Positions 17,725 to 27,213 of a DNA stretch of 64,000 bases are shown here, one piece after another; position 1 is the first letter of the stretch; each line of letters opens with the position of its first letter. This stretch comes from Acidobacteriota bacterium. GTDB taxonomy: Bacteria; Acidobacteriota; Vicinamibacteria; Vicinamibacterales; JAKQTR01. The notes under the pieces are model-generated. The model was not told the DNA's origin and made no database searches. It was given only the letters and a program-made list of their open reading frames with translations. A program made the translations under genes and the position numbers. The stretch covers positions 232,714 through 296,713 of the forward strand of contig JAPKZO010000032.1 in the NCBI GenBank assembly GCA_026393755.1, given 5' to 3'.

Positions 17725-18632
17725 TTGACGGCGACCTGAACCTGTGCCGGATCGATCCGGACGATCGTGAAGTTTCGAGAGGGCGCAATCGTCACGGACA
17801 AGTCGTATCGACCCGGGCCGAGTCCGCCCAGGTCGACGGACGCTTCGAAGGCGTCCGCCGTCAGACGACGGAGCACGTCCTCCTGACCGCGCACCGTGAC
17901 CACCACACTTATCGGGGTGGATCGGGCCGCGCGTCCGTCGCGCAGATGGAACATCCGCACGGGCACGTTGGCGATGGTGCGCTCGGTCCGCGTCGCCGCG
18001 ATCTCGACGAGCACCCGCGCATTGCGGCCGTTCTTCAAGTGCGCGGTGCTGTTCGGCATCCCGATCGTGACCGACTCGCGCACTGAGGAGGTCGCGCCTT
18101 CGATCAACACCGGCTCGGTCACCGCCTGCTGGAGTCCGCGCAGGGCGCCTTCCGGACCGACGACCACGACTTCCGCCGGGTCGGTGGCAATCCGCTCCAC
18201 GGCGTATCCAACGGCTGGCTGGCCTTCGATCGACGGCACGACCGGCACAGTCTTGGTCATCGTCCGTTCGAACACCAACGTCGATGTCGCCGGCGCAACC
18301 GTCTTGACCTCTATGCCGAACGGCACGCGGACGTCTTCCGGGGCGAGATGAAACAGGTGCCGCCCGACCCCGGCGTTGGACAGGTCCATGATCGCCATGA
18401 CGTCGCCGGCCTGGAGATTGCCCAGCGCGCTGGACGAACCGCGCACGCGGACGTCGACCGTCCCCGGCATGTCGCCTACCATCTCGATTCCATCAGGCAT
18501 GTTCTGCAGCTCGAGCGGTACGCGCAGGCTGCGCTCGACGATCTTCTCGCCTCCGACCAGCACCCACAACAGGGCGGCGATTATCACCGACAGCGCCTTG
18601 AGACGAAAATGGCGAAAGGGGTTGTAGGCCAT
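17721..18632 (-). CDS. cdaR: YbbR-domain protein (CdaR-like regulator of diadenylate cyclase)
   Basis: 303 residues. One N-terminal membrane helix (ALSVIIAALLWVLVGG) is followed by repeated YbbR beta units, visible as 'V-x-V-P-(L/V)-x-x-x-x-x-P-x-G' segments (LRVPLELQNMPDGIEMV, KTVPVVPSIEGQPAVGYAV, ANVPVRMFHLRDGRAARS). YbbR/CdaR proteins bind and tune the CdaA diadenylate cyclase from outside the membrane. The start overlaps the cdaA stop by one base and the stop overlaps the glmM start, so all three are translated together. Confidence 0.9.
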   Translation of the reverse strand: MAYNPFRHFRLKALSVIIAALLWVLVGGEKIVERSLRVPLELQNMPDGIEMVGDMPGTVDVRVRGSSSALGNLQAGDVMAIMDLSNAGVGRHLFHLAPEDVRVPFGIEVKTVAPATSTLVFERTMTKTVPVVPSIEGQPAVGYAVERIATDPAEVVVVGPEGALRGLQQAVTEPVLIEGATSSVRESVTIGMPNSTAHLKNGRNARVLVEIAATRTERTIANVPVRMFHLRDGRAARSTPISVVVTVRGQEDVLRRLTADAFEASVDLGGLGPGRYDLSVTIAPSRNFTIVRIDPAQVQVAVK

Positions 18633-19444
18633 CAGTCGAACGACCCCGTTGATTGGCGTTCGGCGACACGCCGCCGATGCGGAACGAGCGCCCGCAGCCT
18701 CTCCCGCAGGCGATCGGTGTCGAGGTCCCGTACCATTCTGCCGTCGAGAGCGAGCGAAATCCGGCCGGTCTGCTCCGACACGACGATGGCGGCCGCATCA
18801 GACTCCTCGGTCAGACCGATTGCGGCGCGATGACGTGTCCCCAGATCCCGGCTGACCGCGGGATTGATCGTCAGCGGCAGAAAGCAGGCCGCCGCCGCGA
18901 TCCGGTCGCCTTGGATGATCACGGCCCCATCGTGCAGTGGCGATCGCACCTGGAAGATGCTCTGCAGGAGATCGTACGTCGTTGTGGCGTCGAGCGGGAT
19001 GCCCCCCTCGATGTAGTTCCGCAGTCCGATATCACGTTCGATGGCGATGATGGCGCCTGTGCGCTGGCTCGCGAGCATCGTGGTCGCCACGACGAGTTCC
19101 TCGATCAGTTCGTCGTTCGACTCGGTCCGCGTGAAGAACCGGATGAACCGCGCACGTCCGAGGTGAGAGAGCGTGCGGCGGATCTCGGACTGAAACAGCA
19201 CAATGGCCGCAAACACGACGTATCCGAAGATGTTGCGGATGAGCCAGTTGATCAGATCGAGGTGCCACCACCGCGACAGGTAGTAGACGCCGACCAGCAG
19301 GCCCACGCCGATGCCCATCTGCACCGCACGCGTGCCGCGAAGGAGCTTGAGCAGCTCGTAGATCGCGATGGCGGCGATGAGAATGTCCAGCACGTCGGTC
19401 CACGCGACGGGCGCACGCTGGAGCAGTCTGGTCAGGCTATCCAC
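18632..19444 (-). CDS. cdaA: Diadenylate cyclase CdaA
   Basis: 270 residues. CdaA makes cyclic di-AMP from two ATP at the cytoplasmic face of the membrane. About three membrane helices occupy residues ~15-90, followed by a DAC domain with both signature motifs: H171-D-G-A174 and R204-H-R206 (LGTRHRAAIG). QSIFQVRSPLHDGAVII and the terminal SEQTGRISLAL are also family-typical. Adjacent YbbR and GlmM genes confirm the CdaA (not DisA or CdaS) class. No c-di-AMP phosphodiesterase or receptor is in the window. Confidence 0.95.
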   Translation of the reverse strand: MDSLTRLLQRAPVAWTDVLDILIAAIAIYELLKLLRGTRAVQMGIGVGLLVGVYYLSRWWHLDLINWLIRNIFGYVVFAAIVLFQSEIRRTLSHLGRARFIRFFTRTESNDELIEELVVATTMLASQRTGAIIAIERDIGLRNYIEGGIPLDATTTYDLLQSIFQVRSPLHDGAVIIQGDRIAAAACFLPLTINPAVSRDLGTRHRAAIGLTEESDAAAIVVSEQTGRISLALDGRMVRDLDTDRLRERLRALVPHRRRVAERQSTGSFD

Positions 19445-19486
19445 GTCGGTCTCTCTACTCCGGCATTGACGTCAGGCAGCGGCGAA

Positions 19487-20356
19487 TCAGGCGGTGGCCC
19501 GCTGTCGAATCGCATCGGCGACGCGCGCCACCTGCACCATCGGGCCGACGTCGTGCACGCGCACAATGTGGGCGCCAGACAGTATCGCGGCGGCGACGGC
19601 AGCGGCGGTGCCCCAATCCCGTTCAGGCGGCGCCGCCTGTCCCATCGCGGCCGTCAGAAACGACTTGCGCGACGGGCCGATGAGCAGGGGCCGGCCCAGC
19701 GCGTGAATCCGCCGCAACCCGGCAAGCAGCGCGAAACTGTCCTCGGCGCGCTTGGCGAATCCGAGGCCAGGGTCGAGGATGATGTGATCGGCACCGATGC
19801 CGCCCGCCGCGGCTCGGTCCAGGGCCTGACGAAGCTCGTCCATCACGTCGGCCACGACGTCGCCGTACACCGCCTCGACGTACATCTGCCGCGACCGGCC
19901 TCGAGTGTGCATCAACACCACGGCCGCGCCGGTCTCTGCGACCACGTCCGCCAGCTTGTGATCATACCCTAACGCGCTGATGTCGTTCACGATACAGGCG
20001 CCCGCCGAGAGCCCCGCGGCGGCCACTCCCGCCTTGTAGGTATCAACAGAAATCGGAATGCGCAATCGCCCGGCAAGCCGCTCGATCACAGGCATGACGC
20101 GAGCCAGTTCGTCAGCCTCGGAAACCGGCTCAGCGCCGGGCCGTGTCGATTCGCCGCCAATGTCGATGATGTCGGCGCCGGCCTCCTCCATCCGCAACGC
20201 AAGCGCCATCGCCTCGTCCGGGTCCGTCACGCTGCCGGCGAATGAATCGGGCGTGGTGTTGAGAATCCCCATGACGAGCGTGCGCGATCCGAGCGCAAGG
20301 CGTCGGCCATGGGCGAGCGGGATCGTGAACGTGCCGCGGGCAGGATCGGTTTCCAT
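19487..20356 (-). CDS. folP: Dihydropteroate synthase
   Basis: 289 residues. FolP joins p-aminobenzoate to 6-hydroxymethyl-dihydropterin diphosphate in folate synthesis. Both signature blocks are present: [15 protein letters not shown] and [17 protein letters not shown]; then [43 protein letters not shown], and IVRVHDV. It lies between ftsH and cdaA on the same strand with gaps of 54 and 42 bp, an order (ftsH-folP-cdaA-ybbR-glmM) close to that seen in other bacteria where folP and glmM are adjacent. Confidence 0.97.
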   Translation of the reverse strand: METDPARGTFTIPLAHGRRLALGSRTLVMGILNTTPDSFAGSVTDPDEAMALALRMEEAGADIIDIGGESTRPGAEPVSEADELARVMPVIERLAGRLRIPISVDTYKAGVAAAGLSAGACIVNDISALGYDHKLADVVAETGAAVVLMHTRGRSRQMYVEAVYGDVVADVMDELRQALDRAAAGGIGADHIILDPGLGFAKRAEDSFALLAGLRRIHALGRPLLIGPSRKSFLTAAMGQAAPPERDWGTAAAVAAAILSGAHIVRVHDVGPMVQVARVADAIRQRATA

Positions 20357-20410
20357 TGGCTCCCCAATTCTGCCAGAAGGCGGCGTGGAGGTGTGTACCC
20401 GTCTCTGTCT

Positions 20411-22330
<1,920 letters not shown>

Positions 22331-23755
22331 CTAGGACTCTCCCAGTCGGCTAAGCTTCAAGATTACCACGGTTTGCGTGCAATCCGTGACCCTCGCCTCG
22401 TCGCCGGCGACATACCCCGCGACCCACACGATGCGGTCTCGGGAGTCGACGACAACCGGCACCCGATCTCGCTCTGTGCGAGGCACTTTCAGGTCAACCA
22501 TGACGTCCTGCAGTTTCTTTTTCCCGCCAAGCCCGAGAGGCCGCACCCGATCGCCGGGAATCCTCGATCGGACCCACAAGCCTCCAGCGGCGGCCTCGGA
22601 ATCGATCACGGCCACGTGGCTCACGGTAATCCCTTTCGTGTGAGCCATTTGCGGAATATCGGCTCGAGCCTCGGACGTCTCGATCACACATCCGCACTCG
22701 GGAATCACCAGGCGACCCGGAACCGGAAGGCCGTAGTTGAAGCTGACCGGAGCGTCCGAATCCCGCGACTCCCTTCTAGATAAGACAACGGCTGACGGAT
22801 TTCGTTCCATCCGAACGCCGGGAAGATCGGCGGCGGCGCGGGAAACACCCCCCGCGGCCAGGCCGAGCACCTGCTCGACATGGTCGAATCCGACGAACCG
22901 GGAGTCGTTCACGCGCAGGAGCGCGATCCGGACAACGCGCCGGGCGACGGCCACGGGCAGGGCTCTCAGACGCTCCACATCGAGCGCGATGCCGCGTTGG
23001 TCGACGGGCGATTCGACTGACGCGTACGCCTGTTCGGCCATCTGGTCGATGAGCGTCGATTCGTCTCTCAGCACGAGCGCCTGGCGCGCCAGTACGGCGG
23101 TGATGTCGGCATTCAGATGCCGGGCAAGCAGTGGCAGCAGGCGATGACGAATCCAATTGCGCGGAATGGTCAGGTCAGCATTGGTGGAATCGTCGCGATA
23201 CCCTTCACCCGCCTCGGCGAGCCACTGCACGAGATCCTTCCGGCGGATATCGAGCAGTGGCCTGACGAAGATCCCGCGTGCCGGCCGAATCCCCGCCAGC
23301 CCGGACGAACCGGCACCCCGCAGCACGCGCAGCAGAAAGGTCTCCGCCTGATCGTCCCGCGTGTGGCCGGTGGCCACGTGGTCGGCGCCCAGGCGATCGG
23401 CGAGCTGACTGAACCACGCATATCTGGCGCGGCGGGCCGCCACTTCGATCGACACGTGTTGTGCCCGTGCGAGCGCGGCGACGTCCGCGGATCCGACGTC
23501 GACTGGCACGCCGATGCGGTCCGCGAGTTCGCGGCAGAACCGTTCGTCGTCATCGCTCTCGCTGCCCCGCAACTGGTGATTGAAGTGCGCGATCCCGGCG
23601 AGGGCGAACCCGCACTCGGGCGCGAGTTGCCTGAGCAGCAGCAGCAGCGCCACCGAGTCGGCGCCGCCAGACACGGCCGCCAGCACCTGGCACCCGGGCG
23701 GCAGCAGCCGGTCGCGCTCGATGGCGCGGCGGACCCGATCGTGAAGCGGCTTCAT
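22331..23755 (-). CDS. tilS: tRNA(Ile)-lysidine synthetase TilS
   Basis: 474 residues. TilS changes the wobble C of tRNA(Ile)-CAU to lysidine, switching it from Met to Ile decoding. The PP-loop S29-G-G-A-D-S34 is at the N-terminus, with FNHQLRGSESDDDERFC, ATGHTRDDQAETFLLRVLRG, and IRPLLDIRR following. The C-terminal domain includes VRSRIPGDRVRPLGLGGKKKLQDVMVD, as in full-length TilS. A tRNA gene with a CAT anticodon lies 139 bp upstream on the same strand. FtsH follows without a gap. Confidence 0.95.
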   Translation of the reverse strand: MKPLHDRVRRAIERDRLLPPGCQVLAAVSGGADSVALLLLLRQLAPECGFALAGIAHFNHQLRGSESDDDERFCRELADRIGVPVDVGSADVAALARAQHVSIEVAARRARYAWFSQLADRLGADHVATGHTRDDQAETFLLRVLRGAGSSGLAGIRPARGIFVRPLLDIRRKDLVQWLAEAGEGYRDDSTNADLTIPRNWIRHRLLPLLARHLNADITAVLARQALVLRDESTLIDQMAEQAYASVESPVDQRGIALDVERLRALPVAVARRVVRIALLRVNDSRFVGFDHVEQVLGLAAGGVSRAAADLPGVRMERNPSAVVLSRRESRDSDAPVSFNYGLPVPGRLVIPECGCVIETSEARADIPQMAHTKGITVSHVAVIDSEAAAGGLWVRSRIPGDRVRPLGLGGKKKLQDVMVDLKVPRTERDRVPVVVDSRDRIVWVAGYVAGDEARVTDCTQTVVILKLSRLGES

Positions 23756-23844
23756 GGCAGGATTAGGCCGGAAACGGTTTCATAACCTGCGTAACGCGCC
23801 TCGTTCGAGGCACCAGAACGCGTGATGAGACCGGTTCCAGTCAG

Positions 23845-23889
23845 AAAACGATCGAGGGGCCGAACGTTGCCGACGCACGACCCCTCGAT
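23845..23889 (-). terminator. Intrinsic terminator after the CAU tRNA
   Basis: On the minus strand, ATCGAGGGG (23889-23881) and CCCCTCGAT (23859-23851) form a perfect 9-bp stem with a 21-nt loop, followed by CGTTTTCTG. It begins 5 nt after the encoded CCA of the tRNA, so it separates the tRNA from tilS. Confidence 0.8.
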
Positions 23890-23893
23890 ATAC

Positions 23894-23970
23894 TGGTGCC
23901 GGTGCAGGGACTTGAACCCCGGACTCCGCGGATATGAGCCGCGTGCTCTAACCATCTGAGCTACACCGGC
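23894..23970 (-). tRNA. tRNA with CAU anticodon (elongator Met most likely)
   Basis: The 77-nt sequence folds fully: acceptor GCCGGTG/CACCGGC, D stem GCTC/GAGC, anticodon stem CGCGG/CCGCG with loop CTCATAT, T stem CGGGG/CCCTG with loop TTCAAGT, discriminator A and an encoded CCA. The anticodon is CAT. It is not an initiator: the first pair is G-C and the anticodon stem lacks the three G-C pairs. tRNA(Ile2), which also has CAT, cannot be excluded by eye, but the acceptor stem has G4-C and G5-C instead of the C4-G/C5-G pairs described for E. coli TilS substrates, so Met is favoured. Confidence 0.93.
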
Positions 23971-24089
23971 GTAACCCAACGATTTTATCACACCGAAATT
24001 GGGGTTAGAGTCCCAGCACGTGGTGGAACTTCGGAAAACCGCTGAGCCTGGACAGGGGAAGCGGCCATCGCGCACCGTATACTTCACCA

Positions 24090-24902
24090 ATGGCCCACGG
24101 CCCTACGGCGATCGACGTCACCCCGGCAGCGCGTCGCCCGCCGCTCAAGTGGGCCGGTGGCAAGCGGTGGCTGGTGCCGCACATCAGGCCGTTGTGGGCT
24201 CCTCACCAGACGAGCCGACTGGTCGAACCGTTTTGCGGAGGCCTCGCGGTGGCGCTGGGCCTGGCGCCTCAGCGGGCGCTGCTCAACGACATCAATCCCC
24301 ATCTCATCAACATCTATCGTCATCTGAAGCGGGGACTGACGATTCGTCTCGAGATGGAGAATGACTCGGCGGCGTTCTATGCCCATCGGCTGCGCTTCAA
24401 CGATCTGCTGGCGGCCGGCAAAACCCGCACGATCGAAGCGGCGTCGCTGTTCTACTACCTGAATCGAACGGGATACAACGGGCTCTGCCGCTTCAACAGC
24501 CGCGGCCAGTTCAACGTGCCGTTTGGACGCTACAAGCGGATCACGTACGCCAGGGATTTCGACCGCTACGCGGACATCTTCGACAACTGGGAGTTCCGGA
24601 GCGCGGATTTCGAGAGGCTGCGATTGCGCGCCGACGACTTCGTCTACGCGGACCCGCCCTATGACGTGCCGTTCACGCAGTACGCGCGCGGCGGCTTCTC
24701 GTGGAGCGACCAGGTTCGTCTTGCCGAATGGCTCGTTCAACATCCGGGCCCGGTCGTTCTGTCGAACCAGGCGACTCCGCGCATCGTCGCCCTCTACGAG
24801 CGCCTCGGCTACGCGCTGAAGTTCCTGGCCGCGCCTCGCAGAATCAGCTGCACCGGCGATCGCGCGCCGGCCCGCGAAGTGCTGGCCACGCGAAACCTGT
24901 AG
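24090..24902 (+). CDS. D12 class N6-adenine DNA methyltransferase (Dam-like)
   Basis: 270 residues. It would methylate adenine N6 in a short duplex site. PPLKWAGGKRWLVPHI matches the family N-terminus, VEPFCGGLAVALGL is the SAM-binding F-x-G motif (with Cys for the usual Gly), and FVYADPPYDVPFTQY is the catalytic DPPY. LFYYLNRTGYNGLCRFNSRGQFNVPFG is the central Dam segment. No restriction endonuclease is adjacent, so it looks like an orphan methylase; GATC is the likely target but cannot be deduced. TATACT ends 6 bp before the ATG, consistent with a leaderless mRNA. Confidence 0.93.
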   Translation: MAHGPTAIDVTPAARRPPLKWAGGKRWLVPHIRPLWAPHQTSRLVEPFCGGLAVALGLAPQRALLNDINPHLINIYRHLKRGLTIRLEMENDSAAFYAHRLRFNDLLAAGKTRTIEAASLFYYLNRTGYNGLCRFNSRGQFNVPFGRYKRITYARDFDRYADIFDNWEFRSADFERLRLRADDFVYADPPYDVPFTQYARGGFSWSDQVRLAEWLVQHPGPVVLSNQATPRIVALYERLGYALKFLAAPRRISCTGDRAPAREVLATRNL

Positions 24903-24942
24903 ACAGGCGCAACGCCTCGTCGCCAGAATGACTCCCGGCGTG

Positions 24943-25212
24943 TTACACAGGCGGCCCCAGCAGTGTCGCCAGCCGGCTCAGGACGTCGGCCACAATCTCG
25001 CCAGGCAGCCTGCACGCGAAAACCGCCCGCCTCTCTCGCCAGTCGAGGCCCTTCAGGTGGTCCGTGAAGGCCAAGACAGGCTGCGCGAAGAGCGCATACG
25101 TCAGACCGGCGACGAGCCCTGGCAAGGTCCATTTTGCCGGCTTGTGCGAGCGGGACTGCGGCGTGGAGACCGCACGCGCCGCCAGTCCAATCCTAATCGT
25201 GGGCGGCTTCAA
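24943..25212 (-). CDS. Small hypothetical protein
   Basis: 89 codons from a TTG at 25212, overlapping the end of the upstream gene by 20 bp. The middle (LPGLVAGLTYALFAQPVLAF) is moderately hydrophobic, followed by a charged TDHLKGLDWRERRAVFACRLPGEIVADVLSRLATLL that reads like real amphipathic helices. I recognise no family. The start is uncertain; an internal GTG would remove about 13 residues. Same-strand overlap with a conserved gene supports it, but it is short and unconfirmed. Confidence 0.4.
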   Translation of the reverse strand: MKPPTIRIGLAARAVSTPQSRSHKPAKWTLPGLVAGLTYALFAQPVLAFTDHLKGLDWRERRAVFACRLPGEIVADVLSRLATLLGPPV

Positions 25213-26146
25213 TGATCGCGGCGGCGAGCAGCGGAATCAGGATCTCGTGCTGGCCGACCAGGCTGTAGCCGTGGCCGCCGGTGCCAGCTACTGGCCGCGT
25301 CACCACGTTGGTCTGCGGGCGGTACAGCCGCGCGAAATCGAGATTGACCGTCGTCAGCCCGGTGAGCGGGATGCCGCGATTGCGGGCGAGCGCGACGGCT
25401 TTCAGGAAGACCTCGGGCAGCACGACCGCGGAACCGCAGTTCAGATACACGCCGCGGTTGAGCCGCGCGACGTTCGACACGAAGTAACGGAAGTCGCGCA
25501 GGCTGCCGGCGCCAAGCGCCTCGCCTGATGCATCCGGGTGCATATGGATGATGTCGGTGCCGAGCGCCACGTGGACGGTCAGCGGCACGCCCAGTTGCGC
25601 CGCGGTCGCCGCCACGCTCAGATGGCCGAACGGCAGTGCGGCATCGACCAGGAACTTCCCCACCGACTGTCCAATGCCCAGACCCTGGTTCACGCCCTCG
25701 TTGATCGCGCGATTCAGCAAACGCCCCGTCTCCTCGGCCATGCCGAATCGGCCTGCGCCGAGCGTCTGGTCGACGTCCTCTGATGTGGACCCGGCCAACG
25801 CAATCTCGAAATCGTGGATGATGCCAGCGCCATTGGTCGCAAACGCCGACACGAACCCTCGCCGCGCCAGATCAATCAGAATCGGCGAAACGCCGGTCTT
25901 GACGACGTGCGCGCCGAATCCCCAGATGATCCCGCCGCCGCTGGCGCGGGCCTCGACAATGGCCTGCACTACTGCGCGGAAGTCGGCGCCGCCAAGGATG
26001 TTCGGCAGGCGATCGACAAGGGCGGCGACCCCGTCGCCACGCTGATGTGGCGTCGCAAAATCCACAACCGACGCCTTGCTCGTGCGCGAGGCGAGCGGAT
26101 ATGTGTGAACATCCGACAGGTCGAATTCTTCGTAAGGAAAAGTCAC
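25193..26146 (-). CDS. Conserved protein with deoxyhypusine-synthase-like segments
   Basis: 317 residues, not assigned to a characterised family. SGGGIIWGFGAHVVKTGVSPILIDLARRG and FATNGAGIIHDFEIALAG resemble the NAD-binding core of deoxyhypusine synthases (their LGYTSN...SSGIRE and TTAGGVEEDL segments), and VYLNCGSAVVLPEVFLKAVALAR may be a second conserved block. The deoxyhypusine synthase active-site Lys region was not found, and bacteria lack eIF5A, so a different reaction on an NAD-like cofactor is more likely. It is the first gene of a two-gene minus-strand unit with the small protein downstream. Confidence 0.65.
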   Translation of the reverse strand: MTFPYEEFDLSDVHTYPLASRTSKASVVDFATPHQRGDGVAALVDRLPNILGGADFRAVVQAIVEARASGGGIIWGFGAHVVKTGVSPILIDLARRGFVSAFATNGAGIIHDFEIALAGSTSEDVDQTLGAGRFGMAEETGRLLNRAINEGVNQGLGIGQSVGKFLVDAALPFGHLSVAATAAQLGVPLTVHVALGTDIIHMHPDASGEALGAGSLRDFRYFVSNVARLNRGVYLNCGSAVVLPEVFLKAVALARNRGIPLTGLTTVNLDFARLYRPQTNVVTRPVAGTGGHGYSLVGQHEILIPLLAAAIIEAAHD

Positions 26147-26424
26147 GGCGCGCTCCTGCAGGAGGTGGACGCTCGTCAGTCGTCAGTAGACGGTAGCTAC
26201 CCGCGCGGCGAAACGCAAGAGCCCAGGCGAATCCCAAATCCTGTATTCTCCGCGCAGCCCCCAAAGGCACGGCTGGGCGGCTTCCGAAGCGGCCCCTCGA
26301 ACCAAGAGAAGAGAACGCGGGGACGCGGAGGAACCGCCCACCCGTGACCTGCGACTGCGCGCAGTCGTCGCTAACTGATCGCTCTCGCGATGGCGCACGC
26401 GGCCTTGGCCCGCCGAAGCGATTG
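26147..26424. other. Intergenic region with a degenerate copy of the VIT1-like gene's 3' end
   Basis: This 278-bp gap has no supportable gene. On the minus strand, codons 26400-26371 read A-C-A-I-A-R-A-I-S-stop, echoing the last codons of the neighbouring transporter (A-F-A-I-A-R-A-I-S-stop) 54 bp away in the same frame, with different synonymous codons. It looks like an old tandem duplication of the gene end. Confidence 0.4.
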
Positions 26425-27120
26425 CTAGCTGATCGCCCGAGCAATCGCGAAGGCGGCACCGGCGGCCAATCCGCCAATCACCGTCGTTTGCACTGCGCTG
26501 CGCACGGCGTGCGCGCCGGTGAAGCGACCTTTGATGTAGCCGAACACCGCCAGCGCCAGCGCCGTGACCGCTATGGATGCCGGCAACGCACTGGCCACGG
26601 TGCTCTGCAGCATGTACGGCAGCAGCGGAATCAAACCACCGACAGCGTACGATCCGGCAATCGTGACGGCGCTGTGCAGGGCTCGTCGCGGATCCGGCTC
26701 CTCCAGCCCGAGTTCGAACTTCATCATGAAGTCGACCCACGCCTTGGGCCGCGCTTTAAGCGCCGCAACGACCGGCGCACTCGCTTCCTGGTCGATACCA
26801 TACGCGCACAGCACTTCCTCGATCTCAGCCACTTCGCGCTCGGGCGTCTCGACGACTTCCTGCTCCTCGCGCCTCCGCTCCGACCGATAGTGCTCGGCGT
26901 CGCTGCGCGCCGCCAGGTAGCCGCCCAGGCCCATGGCAATCGATCCCGCCACCACCTCGGCCAGGCCGGCCGTGACGACGATGCGCGATGCGACCACCGC
27001 ACCCGACAGTCCGGCGGCCAGCGCAAAAGGCACCGTCAGACCATCGGACATGCCGATGACCACGTCGCGAACAGTCTCGCCGGCGGTGAAGTGATGCTCG
27101 ACGTGGGGCGTCACTGGCAT
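26425..27120 (-). CDS. VIT1/CCC1 family transmembrane protein
   Basis: 231 residues. VIT1/CCC1 proteins export Fe2+ or Mn2+ across membranes. HHFTAGETVRDVVIGMSDGLTVPFALAAGLSGA and EVVAGSIAMGLGGYLAARSDAEHY match the family's first two helices and the cytoplasmic acidic metal-binding stretch that follows (RREEQEVVETPEREVAEIEEVL). Three further helices follow in the C-terminal half (SYAVGGLIPLLPYML; IAVTALALAVFGYIKGRF; TTVIGGLAAGAAFAIA), five in total. An inverted repeat lies just upstream. Substrate specificity cannot be read from sequence. Confidence 0.9.
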   Translation of the reverse strand: MPVTPHVEHHFTAGETVRDVVIGMSDGLTVPFALAAGLSGAVVASRIVVTAGLAEVVAGSIAMGLGGYLAARSDAEHYRSERRREEQEVVETPEREVAEIEEVLCAYGIDQEASAPVVAALKARPKAWVDFMMKFELGLEEPDPRRALHSAVTIAGSYAVGGLIPLLPYMLQSTVASALPASIAVTALALAVFGYIKGRFTGAHAVRSAVQTTVIGGLAAGAAFAIARAIS

Positions 27121-27138
27121 GTGCTCTCCTCGGTAGTG

Positions 27139-27209
27139 GGGTCGGACCTCGTTTCACTCTCGCACCACCCGGATGGGCTGATGGCAGAAAGTGAAATAAG
27201 GTTCGACCC
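27139..27209. repeat. Inverted repeat with GGTCGGACC-type arms
   Basis: Arms GGGTCGGACCTCGTTTCACT (27139-27158) and its imperfect complement (27190-27209) match at 17 of 20 positions, with a 31-bp loop. The arm begins with the same GGGTCGGACCT word found at 5605. It lies between queA and the transporter gene on the same strand, and on the minus strand it precedes the transporter. Confidence 0.65.
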
Positions 27210-27213
27210 TCGC

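Noticed and set aside
23894..23970. Initiator tRNA(fMet)
   Set aside because: The first pair of the acceptor stem is G-C and the three consecutive G-C pairs of the anticodon stem are missing.
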